Shown: positions 1 through 13,154, counted from the stretch's first letter. The stretch: DNA of 64,000 bases from Zeus faber (GCA_960531495.1 OY482849.1:36900790-36964789), one strand, 5' to 3'. The notes: generated from the sequence alone by a model not told the origin. A program made the numbers and translations.

Positions 1-390
1 CACTGCTTTTCCGTGGAGACTGAGGTTGAGTCCATTTAAGTGGCTGAAAATGTCGTCCAGGTATCCCAATTTAACCAACCACTCAAACTCACTGAAGTGG
101 TGTGCAAGTTCAAACTTTGTGTGGAGAACAAACACCCTCACCTTATCACACGATTCAAAAAGTTGCATCAGTACCTTCCCCCTTGAGAGACAATGGACTT
201 CAGTGTATAACAGAAGCTGCTTATGGTCACTGCCCATCTCGTCACATAAAACAGGAAATAAAGGTGATTGCAGTGGGCGGCTTTTGATGAAGTTGACTCT
301 GACGCCTCATCTAGAACAGTCTTTAGATCTGCAGCATTTTCTTTACAGCCAGTGCTGCTCTGTGTATACTGCAGTGGACGGATGCTACGA
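1..390 (-). pseudogene. Decayed hAT-type (ZBED5/FAM200-like) transposase fragment
   Basis: Read on the minus strand, this piece gives typical middle-domain motifs of domesticated-type hAT transposases. An HCSIHRAALAVKK motif lies near 375-335. It is followed by VNFIKSRPLQS, CDEMGSDHKQLLLYTEV, LSRGKVL and, near the window edge, LGYLDDIFSHLNGLNLSL. At least one frameshift or stop lies between the first and second motifs, near 300-325, so it is not a working gene. It runs off the left edge of the window, and the dimerisation domain would lie outside. It may be an old transposon or a decayed host gene derived from one. The family call rests on remembered motif similarity. Confidence 0.7.
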
Positions 391-1060
391 GTGAAGCTGC
401 AGCCTTCACCCGGGTGATGGCTCCACTGTGCTGGCCCAGCATCGCACGGGCCCCATCAGTTCACGGGCCCCATCAGTGCACGGGCCCCATCAGTGCTCAT
501 CCCACACATTTGGACCTATCAATCCTGTTTAAAACTATGAACGCATTCAGAATATCAGAAAGGGCCTCAACGGTTGAAAGTGTCGGTAAACATTTGTGTG
601 TTATAGACAGTGTGTGTTCGTACAGAGAGTACGAAGTAAATTTCTAAGTAGGACTGAACGTGGGAATGTAAATCTCAGTGTAGAATGTGGAATCAATCTG
701 CTGTTAAGCAGCAGAATGCGGCAGCTGCTGCCAACTGGGCACTGCTGCAGGAATAAGATGCTCCAGACTTTCCAGACTTTCCAGACTTTCCAGAGTTTCC
801 ATCCTGGCTCTGTCTGTGACAGCTGCACAGATCTGCTGAATGCTCACTGGCTGATGTAGAGACACAGGATCTATTACACATATCACTTGAAGGTGCATCT
901 CCCTCATTTCACAGGAGCTAGGCTAGCTGATCCCCTGTGCAGCCATGCCTTTAGCTAACACAGTTAGCATGCAGAGGGATGAACTGACCTAGATGGTATC
1001 CCTATAAAGTACAAGTACAGGGAGAAACACAAAAACTGAAATAATTAAAAAAAAAAAAAA
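391..1060. other. No gene seen; two short direct repeats
   Basis: No coding exon is recognised. A GGGCCCCATCAGT-type unit is repeated three times near 448-495, and a 10-bp unit (CCAGACTTTC) is repeated about three times at 764-797. The stretch probably lies beyond the 3' end of ogn. Confidence 0.5.
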
Positions 1061-1073
1061 AAAAAGGTTTAAC

Positions 1074-2254
1074 TTTATTAAAATACCTTAACATGTAATC
1101 ATGTCACATACATTGTTTTACTGTACATTATTGCCTTATTCACATAGATAATAGTTCCTGTAAAATTCAGTAATTAATCTTTTTAGGAAGGGAGAGAGAA
1201 AGCTGTTTTCTACCTGAAAGCAGATGAATAAGAGTAACTTTCCCATGTCTATAGTTCATTACTAGGTTATACCTCCTGTTGTGGAACACACTGTATACAG
1301 TTGATCAGTTCAACCCAGATGCTGCTGGTTGAGGCCAAACGTCTGCATTTCATTGACACTAAAAGCCTTTTGCTCCACTTTAATGCTGCACCATGAACAC
1401 CTGGAAGCACAATTCACAACTCATTCACATGCTATTTATGGTGACATTTCCGACATTGGTTTAAAATGACCCTTCATTTTGGATGGAGACAGATTATGGA
1501 ATCTAACAATTAAAAAAAAAAAAAGATCTAATCCTGCTCAAATAATTTGTGATCAGGCGATCATATAATACTTTTCACAGCTGTAAAAAATTAAGTTTTT
1601 CTTTGATGTGTGAGTTCCGGCCACGCCCTAGCGGTGTTAATGCTGATCGCTCACGGCTAATGCCAATGCAGAAAGACACGTTCCTGGTGAAGGTCCGAAC
1701 ATCACATTTAGAGGTGAAATCTGAACACTGAGGCAGATCCTCTGTGGAGACCTGCACTACACTAAAACACATCTTTATGACATAGCCTTCATGTTGACGC
1801 TACGTGGTAAAAAGGTACTTCTCTGTGATGCGGCCTCAATGAGAGCAACTGGTCAGTCATTCAAGAGTTGGATTTAATACCACTATAAAACAATAAAACA
1901 ACCTGTTGGTGTTCTCATCAGAACGTCCATGGAGGAAATGTTTTTCAAGTTCTAGAAGAAATGCCTATGAACACACAGAAGTACTTGGAACTACTAAACA
2001 TGATGTTCTAGGAAGTAGAACTACGGTGAGATACTTGAGGCGAGTGAAGTCCTTCCTGTATCTGGTTTCACCTCCATGCAGGTGGTGTTAGCTTGTCTCG
2101 CCAGTACAGTCAGGTGTCAGTGAGTCGTGGCTCTTTAAGGGGGTCGCCGAAGCAGAAATGCTGAAAGCTGTTTGGGAGCGTGCGACCACGGCGCTAGCGT
2201 TCAGATCGTACGGTAACCTCGGCATCGTGCCGTCGGTCGGCTGGCTCCGCCCCC
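1074..2254 (-). other. ogn: Probable ogn 3' untranslated region
   Basis: This stretch follows the ogn stop codon on the minus strand. An AATAAA signal on the minus strand at 1,074-1,079 is followed downstream by a run of T on the minus strand (A on plus, about 1,043-1,065), which could serve as the poly(A) site. No coding frame of note is seen. The exact 3' end is inferred. Confidence 0.4.
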
Positions 2255-2615
2255 TCAGTGGTAGCGTCCAATGGGCAGGGTCTTGAGGCAGGTGAAGCTG
2301 TTGGGGTACTTGGCCAGCAGCACAGGGTTCCCGTCCATGCGCACTTCGTTGAGGTTGGGTCGCAGGTAGTAGGTGTTGTTTCCCTTGCAGAAGGTGTCAG
2401 TGCTGATCTCAGTGATGTTGTTGTTCTGGAAGGACACCAAAAACCAACAACACCCTCAAGGTTAAAGATGAGCCTGAGCAGAGTCACACTGAGACCCTCT
2501 GCTGGCTGGAGGTACAACTGTTTCATCAGCCCAGTCTTTTAGTGTGGTTGTACTGTCACTGCTTCCCTACATGTCGGATGACTACTATATCAAATACACA
2601 TTTACATAACTATGT

Positions 2616-2655
<40 letters not shown>

Positions 2656-5600
2656 TGTACTACCAATATTAATCAGACAGACAAATTCAGTCTAATCTGG
2701 AAATTAGAGTATATAGAGCAGACCTGGAGGTGCACAGTGCGGACACTCTCTGGGATCTGAGGAACCGCCTCTAACTGGTTGTTTCCCAGGTACAGGTTCA
2801 ACAGTCTGGTCAGTTTCTGGTGTGGAAGCAAACATCATCAAGTCATATCAGCAGTAATATGATGAAAGGACAAATAGTTGAAATAGTTGTTTGTTAGGAC
2901 GTGTTGACTGTTTTCTTCAACTAGAATGAATCAAACCTGCTGTTTTATTGCGGATCTTTTTTAATCAACTGTAATAATAATAATAATTTTTAATTGGTAT
3001 TATTCAGTCAGCCTCACTAATCATCAGCTTGTGTAATTATGGGCCGTTAGCCAATGGTGACATAAGACAATCCAGTGACATAATGGGAGTGGTCTGAGTA
3101 TCAATCATTTGAAATTAAGCGGGAGGGGGGGGGGTGTGGCACCTTGAAAGCAGTGGCCTTGACACCCTTGGTTCTGAGCAGGTTGTGGTTCCCGTTGAAA
3201 GACAGCAGCTTATTGGGCAGCGTGGGCAGCTTAACCAGTCGGTTCTCAGCCAAAGAGAGCTCCTCCAGAACCAGCAGCTTGGAGAAGGCCCCGTCCTCCA
3301 CCTCTGAGATCAGGTTCCCTGTCAGATCGATCCTCTTCAGGGTCACTAGGAGCACATGACAGCCACATATCATGTTATGTACACGTAGTGTATATACACC
3401 ACAACACGCTACTTCTACACTATATACTAAATACTGTTCATTGGCACGGTGGCACAGTGCATTGCACTACTGTCTCACAGAAAGAAGGTCCTGGGTTCGA
3501 TTCCTGGGGTGCTGTTGGCACCGTGTTCCGGTGGGTTATCTCCTGATGAGGAGCCTTTCTGGGTGGAGTTTGCATGTTCTCCTCGTGCTCACATGGGGTT
3601 TCCTCCACCTACCATCAGTACGTACCCTACTTCTACATTATATACACAACAAGACTCTACTTCTACATTATATACACAACAAGACTCTACTTCTATATAA
3701 TATATTCAACAAGATGCTACTTCCACATCTACTCACAAAAAGTTCGGGATATTTGTCTTTCGGGTGAAATTTATGGAAAATGTAAAAAGTTGACGCTCCA
3801 GTGATATGATATGATGAAAGTAGAGCATTTAAGTAGAAGATACAATGGTGATTTCCTCATCTCAAACTATGTATTGAAACAAAAGCCAACAACAGTGGTG
3901 GGTTTACCACAATAACAAATGTCAACGTCTCAATAACTTGTCATGTGGCCTTGAGCATCAGTTACAGCTTGACAAGGACGTCTCAAGCTGTTCACAAGTC
4001 GACTTATTGTCTGCTGAGGCCTGGCCCCCCACTCTTCTTGAAGGGGCCCCTCAGGTCATTGAGGTTCTGGGTTACAGAGTTAGGAGCCTCTACACGGCCA
4101 CTCAGCTGGTCCCATAGGTTTTCTATGGGATTCAGGTCTGGAGAAAGTGCAGGCCACTCCATTTGAGGTGCCCCAGTCTCCAGCAGCCGTTCCCTAATGA
4201 TGCCACCTCCATGAGCGTTGTCGTCCATGAAGATGAAATGAGGCCTGTGTTGTTCATGCAGGGGCACAATGACTGGATGAATGTCATCATTCAGGTAGTA
4301 TGGGCTTGTCACTGTACCATTCACAAAGTGTAGGGCAGTTCTGTATTGACCAGACACACCTGCCCACACTGTAACACCACCACCACCAAAGGCTGGTCTG
4401 GTGACAGTGGCTGATGCGTAGCGCTCTCCTTGACGTCTCCATCATTTCTGCTCCACGTGAATCCACTTTCATCAGAGAACAGCACTGAGGCCCCTGGTCC
4501 CTCGTCCAGCGTCAACGCTCCCTGGCCCCTGCAAGACCATGATGCCTGTGCCTGGTGGTGTGGTCAGGTGCCCTTGCAGGTGGTCTAGCACGCAGACCAT
4601 GCTGATGTTAACGGTTTTGAATGGTCTGATGTGACACTTGGTGCCTCTCACCTCCCTTAAATGTGCCTGGAGTTGAGTGGCATCATGCGGTTGCGCAGGG
4701 CACTGTTCACAATGAAGCGCTCATCAGTGTGGGATGCGGCAAAAGCACGTCCACTTCTATGCCTTTCTGTGACTCTTCCAGTCTCTGTATCTCTGTTGCA
4801 AGCTGCTGATGACACTCTGTGACACTCTAAGCTCAGTGGCCACTTCCCTCTGACAACATCCTGTTTGAGGCCTCGCCAGGCGAGGTGCTGTTGATCAGTT
4901 GTTGGTGTGGTCTTGGTCTCATGATGTCAACATGTGAACAGCATGATGAAGAGGACTGTTTAAAGACCAACTCTAATTGAACCAGGACACTTATTGGTGG
5001 ATTCATGGATCAAACACCTGTTGTGAATTTTTCCGTTCAGCTCCTTGTTAGAGAACAGCAAGTTGTGCAAAAAGTACTGAGACATTGAACAGTTGGACAT
5101 GTGCATTCAAAAGTTTAGAGAAGGTCAAATGACGTTCACCTGTAAAGGTTATCGTGCATTTTAGGTTCATTCTGAAATTTCACCCGAAAGCTCAATATCC
5201 CTAACTTTTTGTGAGTAGTGTATACACAACAAGACTCTACTTCTACATTATATACACAACAAGACTACTTCTACATTATATTAACAACAAGATGCTACTT
5301 CTATATAATATACACAAGACTCTACTTCCACATTATAGACACAACAAGATGCTACTTCTACATTATATACACAACAAGACACTACTTCTATATAATATAC
5401 ACAATACTCTACTTCTACATTATATACACAAGATGCTACTTCTACATTATATACACAACAAGACTCTACTTCTACATTATATACACAACACGACTCTTCT
5501 TCTACATTATATACACAACAAGACTCTACTTCCACATTATATACACAACAAGAGGCTACTTCCACATTATATACACAGCAAGACTCTACTTCTACATTAC

Positions 5601-8600
5601 ATACACAAGACTCTACTTCTACATTATATACACAACAAGACTCTACTTCTACATTATATACACAAAACGACTCTTCTTCTACATTATATACACAAGACTC
5701 TACTTCCACATTATATACACAACAACAGGCTACTTCCACATTATATACACAGCAAGACTCTACTTCTACATTACATACACAAGACTCTACTTCTACATTA
5801 TATACACAAGACTCTACTTCTACATTATATACACAACACAACTCTACTTCTACATTATATACACAACAAGACTCTACTTCCACATTATATACACAACAAG
5901 ATGCTACTTCTACATTATATACACAGCAAGACTCTACTTCTACATTATATTCACAAGACTCTACTTCTACATTATATACACAACACGACTCTACTTCTAC
6001 ATTATATACACAACACTCTACTTCCACATTATATACACAAGACTCTACTTCCACATTATATACACAAGACTCTTCTTATACATTTTACACACAACAAGAC
6101 TCTACTTCTACATTTTACACACAAGACTCTACTTCTACATTTTATACACAAGACTCTACTTCTACATTTTACACACAACAAGACTCTACTTCTACATTTT
6201 ATACACAAGACTCTACTTCTACATTTTATACACAAGACTCTACTTCTACATTTTACACACAACAAGACTCTACTTCTGCATGTTACACACAACAAGACTC
6301 TACTTGTACATTTTATACACAACAAGACTCTACTTCCACATTATATACACAACAAGACTCTACTTCTACATTTTATACACGACAAGACTCTACTTCTACA
6401 TTATATACACAAGACTCTCCTTCTACATTATATACACAACAAGACTCTACTTCTACATTATATACAAAAGACTCTACTTCTACATTATATACACAACAAG
6501 ACTCTACTTCCACATTATATACACAACAAGACTACCTCCACATTATATACACAACAAGACTCTACTTCTACATTATATACACAACACAATGCTACTTATA
6601 CATTATATACACAACATAAAACTACTTCGACATGATATACACAAGACTCTACTTCTACATTATATACACAGCAAGACTCTACTTCCACAAATAACAAGAC
6701 TCTACTTCTATATAATATACACAGCAAGGCTCTACTTCTACATTATATACACAATACTCTACTTCTACATTATATACCCAACAAGACTCTACTTATCCAT
6801 ATATTCAACACAAGACTGTACTTCTATACAACATACACAACAAGACTCTACTTCTACATTATATACACAAGACTCTACTTCTTCATTATATTCACAACAA
6901 GACTACTTCTATATAATATACACAACACGACTCTACTTCTACATTATATACACAAGACTCTACTTCTTCATTATATTCACAACAAGACTACTTCTATATA
7001 ATATACACAACAAGACTCTACTTCTACATTATATACACAACAAGACTCTACTTCTACATTATATACACAACAAGACTCTACTTCTACATTATATACACAA
7101 CAAGACTCTACTTCTACATTATATACACAACAAGACTCTACTTCTACATTATATACACAACAAGATGCTACTTATACATTATATACACAACATAAAACTA
7201 CTTCGACATGATATACACAAGACTCTACTTCTACATTATATACACAGCGAGACTCTACTTCTACAAATAACAAGACTCTACTTCTATATAATATACACAG
7301 CAAGACTCTACTTCTACATTATATACACAATACTCTACTTCTACATTATATACCCAACAAGACTCTACTTATCCATATATTCAACACAAGACTGTACTTC
7401 TATATAACATACACAACAAGACTCTACTTCTACATTATATACACAAGACTCTACTTCATTATATTCACAACAAGACTACTTCTATATAATATACACAGCA
7501 AGACTCTACTTCTACATTATATACACAAGACTCTACTTCTTCATTATATTCACAACAAGACTACTTCTATATAATATACACAACAAGACTCTACTTCTAC
7601 ATTATATACACAACAAGACTCTACTTCTACAATTTATACACAACAAGACTCTACTTCTACATTATATACACAGCATTGTTTGTGCCGACAACCTTCACCC
7701 CCAATCTTCTCCTTTTTCCTCTCTCTTTGTTCTGGTTTGTCTCAACCTTTGTTTTGGACTCTTGGACGACCGAGTCTAGAGCAGTGGAGAGGGACTCAGT
7801 CTGCTCCATGTTGGATGCTTTCTTCATACACCAGCAGCTCACACGCCATCACTTAATTGACATTCACTGACAGAGGACATTTGCCCTCTGCGTCCAACCA
7901 TCTTTTTGGGAAGGAAGTTCCATAAAGGATTATACTGGTTGATGTGAGTGTTTGTAGAAGCTGGTTGCCACTTCAATGTATTTTGTTGGATAGGTGCACA
8001 TGGAGAGAGAACCGGTGACAGGACTGTGCCAGCTCCCTCTGAAGCAGAGTCAGCTATTATAACCATGGTAACTTGGTACCAGTCATGGAGCATCACTGTG
8101 GAGCCAACATGGCCGACATGTCAGTCTGGCTCTGAAGCTCAGTGGGGGTACTCACAGATGTCAGAAAAGTCTTTGGCGGCGATCCTCTTAATCTTGTTGT
8201 AGCGGGCGTACAGGTAAACTGTCTCCTTGGGCAGAGTGGGGACCGCCGTCATGTCTGGGCTCACCTCCTCACAGTACACGGATCGAGTGAGACAGACACA
8301 CAGCAGACACGTGGGGAGGTCTGAAAGCACAACACAGAGACCTTCATCACTACAGTCTGAAAGATATTGGACGGACTAACAGACTGCAGGTTAGAACAGA
8401 CTAACAGACTGCAGGTTAGGACAGACTGCAGGTTAGGACAGACTGCAAGTTAGAACAGACTAACACTGCAGGTTAGGACAGACTGACAGATTGCTGGTTA
8501 GGACAGACTAACAGACTGCAGATTATGACAGACTGCAGGTTAGAACAGACTAACACTGCAGGTTAGGACAGACTAACACTGCAGGTTAGGACAGACTAAC

Positions 8601-11600
8601 ACTGTGGTTAGGACAGACTAACACTGCAGGTTAGGACAGACTGCAGGTTAGGACAGACTAACAGACTGCAGGTTAGGACAGACTAACAGACTGCAGGTTA
8701 GGACAGGCTACAGGTTATGACAGACTGCAAGTTAGGACAGACTAACACTGCAGGTTAGGACAGAGTGACAGACTGCTGGTTAGGACAGACTAACAGACTG
8801 CTGGTTATGACAGACTGCAGGTTACAACAGACTAACACTGCAGGTTAGGACAGACTAACACTGCAGGTTAGGACAGACTGCAGGTCAGGACACACTAACA
8901 GACTTCAGGTTAGGGCAGACTAACAGACTGCAGGTTATGACAGACTGCAGGTTAGAACAGACTAACACTGCAGGTTAGGACAGACTAACACTGCAGGTTA
9001 GGACAGACTGCAGGTTAGGACACACTAACAGACTGCAGGTTAGGACAGACTAACAGACTGCAGGTTATGACAGACTGCAGGTTAGGACAGACTGACAGGC
9101 TGCAGGTTAGGACAGACTGACAGCATGCAGGTTAGGACAGACAAACAGGCTGCAGGACAGACTGCAGGTTAGGAAAGACCAACAGACTGCAGGTTAGGAC
9201 AGACTGCAGGTTATGACAGACTGCAAGTTAGGACAGACTAACACTGCAGGTTAGGACAGACTGACAGACTGCTGGTTAGGACAGACTAACAGACTGCAGA
9301 TGATGACAGACTGCAGATGATGACAGACTGCAGGTTAGAACAGACTAACACTGCAGGTTAGGACAGACTGCAGGTTAGGACAGACTAACAGACTGCAGGT
9401 TAGGACAGACTAACAGACTGCAGGTTAGGGCAGACTAACAGACTGCAAGTTAGGACAGACTAACAGACTGCAGGTTAGGACAGACTAACAGACTGCAAGT
9501 TAGGACAGACTAACAGACTGCAGGTTAGGACAGACTAACAGACTGCAAGTTAGAACAGACTAACAGACTGCAAGTTAGGACAGACTGCAGGTTAGGACAG
9601 ACTAACAGACTACAAGTTAGGACAGACTAACAGACTGCAGGTTAGGACAGACTAACAGACTGCAAGTTAGGACAGACTGCAGGCTAGGACAGACTAACAG
9701 ACTACAAGTTAGGACAGACTAACAGACTGCAGGTTAGGACAGACTAACAGACTGCAGGTTAGGACAGACTGCATGTTAGGACAGACTAACAGACTGCAGG
9801 TTAGGACAGACTGCAGGTTAGGACAGACTAACAGACTGAAGGTTAGGACAGACTGCAGGTTAGGACAGACTGATAGACTGCAGGTTAGGACAGACTGACA
9901 GACTTCAGGTTAGGACAGACAAACAGACTGCAGGACAGACTGCACGTTAGGCAAGACTAACAGACTGCAGGTTAGGACAGACTAATAGACTGCAGGTTAG
10001 TACAGACTGCAGGTTAGGACAAATTAACAGACTGCAGGTTAGGACAGACTGACAGACTGCAGGTTAGGACAAATTAACAGACTGCAGGTTAGGACAGACT
10101 AACAGACTGCAGGTCGCGACGGACTGACAGACTGCAGGTTAGGACAGACTGACAGACTGCAGGTTAGGACAGACTGACAGACTGCAGGTTAGGACAGACT
10201 AACAGACTGCAGTTTAGGACAGACTGCAGGTTAGGATAGACAAACAGACTGCAGGACAGACTGCAGGTTAGGACAGACTAACAGACTCCAGGTTAGGACA
10301 GACTGTAGGTTAGGACAGACTAACAGACTGCAGGTTAGGCAAGACAAACAGACTGCAGGACAGACTGCAGGTTAGGACAGACAAACAGACTGAAGGACAG
10401 ACTGCAGGTTAGGAAAGACTAACAGACTGCAGGCTAGGACAGACCGCAGGTTAGAACAGACTGCAGGTCGGGACAGACTAACAGACTGCAGGTCGGAACA
10501 GACTGCAGGTTAGGACAAATTAACAGACTTCAGGTTAGGACAGACTTCAGGTTAGGACAGACTGCAGGTTAGGACAGACTGCAGGTTAGGACAGACTGAC
10601 AGACTGCAGGTTAGTACAGACTGCAGGTTAGGACAGACTTCAGGTTAGGACAGACTAACAGACTGCAGGTTAGGACAGACTAACAGACTGCAGGTTAGGA
10701 CAGACCGCAGGTTAGGACAGACTGCAGGTCAGGACAGACTGACAGACTGCAGGTCGGAACAGACTAACAGACTGCAGGTTAGGACAAATTAACAGACTGC
10801 AGGTTAGGACAGACTTCAGGTTAGGACAGACTGCAGGTTAGTACAGACTGCAGGTTAGGACAGACTGACAGACTGCAGGTTAGTACAGACTGCAGGTTAG
10901 GACAGACTAACAGACTGCAGGTTAGGACAGACTAACAGACTGCAGGTTAGGACAGACTGCAGGTTAGGACAGACTAAGGGATCAGGTGGTCTTACCTAAG
11001 GCGTCTCCACCTGCAATCGTGGCATCATCTACTTTTTCTGCAGCCAGAACCTCCTCTCCAGAAGGCAGCGCCCTCTAGTGTGGAAATATAGGGTTAGGGG
11101 TTCTATTCCATTTGGCAAAGAGCGGATATTCTTAGTTGATAGGTTGTCTGCTTTTTGTAGCGACTACACAGTTCATTTAAGGTTACACTGGTCTAACCGG
11201 ACAGTCAACATGTCCACACAGTGGTGACCTGGACCAGGACCTGGACCTGGACTTCCACTGGGACCGGACTGGGGGGTTTGCAACAAATGACAGATTGTGG
11301 TTTCTACTCTGCACTGTGGGCCGGGTCCACATTCTGTGGAGACCAACAAACATGCTTTGTCTGTTGATGCTAGGTCCCTTGAATACTGACCACCACATGT
11401 TGTCATGAGCAGCTGGAGCAGACGCCCAGGCGTCCACATCATTAGTGTGAGAAGGAAATCGACTGAAGTAGCACCAGAACCAGGGTGTCTGGATCGGGAA
11501 CTCTTACTTGCTATCTGTCAGTAGTGGGAGCATTCTCACTAGTTTAGATTTACTTTTGAGATCTCAGCATTCTGCCGCGAAGAAACATTTCACGAATGGA

Positions 11601-13021
11601 GGAGAGACACGGAGTGGAGTTATTCCCCCAGTGCCTGGACATGGGTTATGACCTCTGACCAAGGGCTCAGCCTCCACCCTCCAGGTTGAGATTGGACCCT
11701 CAGCCTCAGGGATTTCGGCCTCTTGGCCTGTTGACAAAATCGAAATGTATCAAACTTCAATGGCTCCTTGGGATGCCAGATGTGTCTTATGGTCGGCACG
11801 ACGTCACGCAGCCTCGTTTAAATACCAACTGTGCAACCAGCGAGGAACACATTTAAGATTGCGAAGATTGCAAAGTCAGATTAACATTCACTGGGATGAA
11901 CGTTCAGTACGGCCAGCTTGAAGCTGGTTTACTGGGCTCACTTCTCCGGATGGACTACTGTGTACTGGTTCATCTTTGTCCCTCCCACTCTGTCTTCACT
12001 CCTCTTCCTCCCTTCACCCTGCCGTGGGTGTAGTCTTCACAGCTAGTTCCTTGGCGGAGGTGGAGGTGGAGGTTTGTTTGGCCGGTACCGATGTGATCTG
12101 GGGAGTCTGTGCTGGGGGGTTGGAGAGCAGCCGCCTCAACTCTGAGCTGAATGTTCTTCACAGTGAACGGTAAAAAGGAAAACACGTTTCTTAGCTCCTG
12201 AAAGTATCTGGCAATTCAACTGCAGCTCTCTTTTTAATGGGCCTTATAGGTACAGAACAAAGTTCAATACCTGCAGAACAATACACAAAGCCACATACAC
12301 AAAATTCTGTTCATGCAAAACACAGGGTAACTGCTTGTTAAGTAGACATCTCTCAACATATATGTTTATAATTTTTATGGGAATTTTGAAACAAATTCAT
12401 TGTTAGTCATAGTGAGGCAATACTCGAGCAACATCCAAACTGGTGGAAATGTGTCACATAATCACAATGGATTCATTCACTCATATGGATTCTCATATTA
12501 CCTATAGTTTCCATTATTATTATTATTATTGCAAACTGATTATTGATTGTTCACTCTTGGTATTGCTGATACAAATGCTGAAAGATTTAGCTCCAATAAC
12601 AGCAAGATCACTGTTTTTAAAGGCCCCGTGTGTTTTTCAGCAACTGATCTCATAGATAAAAGATGAACCTGTTAATCTTTTGGACATAATCTGGTTGTCA
12701 GGTCAGGTTGGTGTCTAGTTCAGGTATTGGAACATAATAATAATAATAATAGTATCGATTCAGTATTACTAATAATAATACTAACGATAGTGACACTGAT
12801 AATAGTATTGATGTAATAATAATATAATAAACGTCAGCAGAGAGCAGGTGTTTCATGAGAGTTCTGTGTACCTTGGTCCTCCTTGGTTCCAAGTGGAGGT
12901 GGTGGTAGTGGGACCCGCCCGCCTCCCCGGCTGGTACCAGCTGGGCGTCCTGGTCCAGCTGGTGTCCTGACACCAGGAGCAGCCACGGGACCAGGACCCA
13001 GGGGATGAAGGCAGCTGCCAT
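2255..13021 (-). CDS. ogn: Osteoglycin / mimecan (class III small leucine-rich proteoglycan)
   Basis: Secreted matrix protein of connective tissue and cornea that affects collagen fibril assembly. Coding exons on the minus strand, in transcript order: 12,872-13,021; (possible 12,018-12,155); 10,996-11,074; 8,156-8,320; 3,143-3,345; 2,724-2,816; 2,255-2,425. Phases join without a break, giving 286 residues, or 332 with the doubtful exon (human about 298). Exon 1 encodes [19 protein letters not shown], a signal peptide. The class III cysteine cluster C-x2-C-x-C-x6-C ([13 protein letters not shown]) opens the 8.2-kb exon, followed by [10 protein letters not shown]. Leucine-rich repeats follow ([41 protein letters not shown]). 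The C-terminal cap has paired cysteines ([12 protein letters not shown] and [12 protein letters not shown]). The propeptide between signal and cysteine cluster is poorly conserved, so the exon at 11.0 kb is less certain than the rest. The introns hold a 25-bp array (8.36-10.98 kb), a 30-bp array and a Tc1 remnant. Confidence 0.9.
2623..2653. repeat. (AT)n microsatellite
   Basis: A run of about 15 AT dinucleotides lies in the ogn intron between the last two exons. Confidence 0.9.
3448..3615 (+). mobile_element. tRNA-like SINE, copy 1
   Basis: The copy begins GGCACGGTGGCACAGTGCAT and has a B-box-like GGTTCGATTCC. It continues with GGAGTTTGCATGTTCTCC and TGGGGTTTCCTCC, the usual tail of a common teleost repeat. 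Related copies lie at 23.6-23.9 kb, 25.4-25.8 kb and 42.0 kb. It ends next to the 30-bp minisatellite. Confidence 0.7.
3628..3726. repeat. Left part of the 30-bp minisatellite
   Basis: About three units of the same ACAACAAGACTCTACTTCTA-type repeat that fills 5,218-7,675. The Tc1 remnant separates the two parts. Confidence 0.85.
3727..5219 (-). mobile_element. Decayed Tc1-like transposon
   Basis: The ends are inverted repeats. The left reads CTACTCACAAAAAGTTCGGG with TTTCGGGTGAAATTTATGGA further in; the right end (about 5,175-5,217) is its near reverse complement. Both flanks are the same minisatellite, so the element inserted into that array. The inside holds a broken transposase. Ends are accurate to a few bases. 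Confidence 0.8.
4004..4925 (-). pseudogene. Broken Tc1/mariner transposase
   Basis: The longest open piece (4,004-4,369) carries the C-terminal half of a Tc1 transposase. [13 protein letters not shown] holds the second catalytic Asp, and [18 protein letters not shown] holds the final Glu. Upstream sequence up to an ATG near 4,917-4,925 is interrupted by stops and frameshifts, so it cannot make an enzyme. It differs clearly from the intact Tc1 at 51-52.6 kb and is an older, separate family. Confidence 0.8.
5218..7675. repeat. 30-bp minisatellite (27-bp variants)
   Basis: About 2.5 kb of ACAACAAGACTCTACTTCTA plus CATTATATAC units, mixed with 27-bp units lacking AAC. Both unit lengths are multiples of three and mostly lack stops, so frames stay open for up to 729 codons. 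These are not genes. It lies in the ogn intron between 3,345 and 8,156. Part of the array (about 6,570-6,830 and 7,160-7,400) is a near-identical higher-order copy. Confidence 0.95.
7676..8155. other. ogn intron, nothing else seen
   Basis: Unique-looking sequence between the 30-bp array and the ogn exon at 8,156. No exon or repeat is recognised. Confidence 0.5.
8360..10977. repeat. 25-bp minisatellite filling an ogn intron
   Basis: About 2.6 kb of GGACAGACTAACAGACTGCA plus GGTTA units, with shorter 17- and 22-bp forms. It fills nearly the whole intron between exons 10,996-11,074 and 8,156-8,320. It ends about 20 bp from the upstream donor and starts about 40 bp from the acceptor. Confidence 0.95.
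12018..12155 (-). other. ogn: Possible extra ogn propeptide exon
   Basis: On the minus strand, a weak acceptor (TTCACTGTGAAG) is followed by an open 138-bp stretch and a possible donor AGG|GTGAAG. The length is a multiple of three and both ends are phase 0, so it would insert 46 residues (beginning [19 protein letters not shown]) between exon 1 and the 11.0-kb exon without changing the frame. No similarity to known osteoglycin propeptide is recognised. It could be chance. Confidence 0.25.
12734..12835. repeat. AAT-rich simple repeat in ogn intron 1
   Basis: Imperfect TAATAATAA triplets close to the exon 1 donor at 12,872. Confidence 0.8.
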
Positions 13022-13094
13022 GCTGCTGTCGTGGTGGCTGGAGGTGTCTGTGCTGGTGGAGCCTGGTGGTGCGTGCTGGAAGCCTCGCTCTCTG

Positions 13095-13130
13095 TGGAAA
13101 GGGGGATGGGTCGCACCGGGGCTTTTAAAG
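13095..13130 (-). promoter_or_regulatory. ogn: Probable ogn core promoter (TATA-like box)
   Basis: On the minus strand CTTTAAAAG lies at 122-130 past 13,000, about 100 bp before the ATG at 13,021. A start site about 30 bp downstream would leave a 5' leader of roughly 70-75 bases. A short GCT run (13,133-13,153) lies just upstream. This is inferred from sequence only. Confidence 0.45.
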
Positions 13131-13154
13131 GCTCCAGCAGCAGCAGCAGCAGCG

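Noticed and set aside
5218..7407. A 729-codon open frame (and a 474-codon frame) with [14 protein letters not shown] repeats
   Set aside because: The frame follows a minisatellite whose 30- and 27-bp units lack stops. Other frames and the reverse strand are equally open, and it lies in an ogn intron.
3628..10977. Possible CRISPR array, given regular repeats
   Set aside because: There are no unique spacers between units. These are head-to-tail minisatellites in a vertebrate gene.
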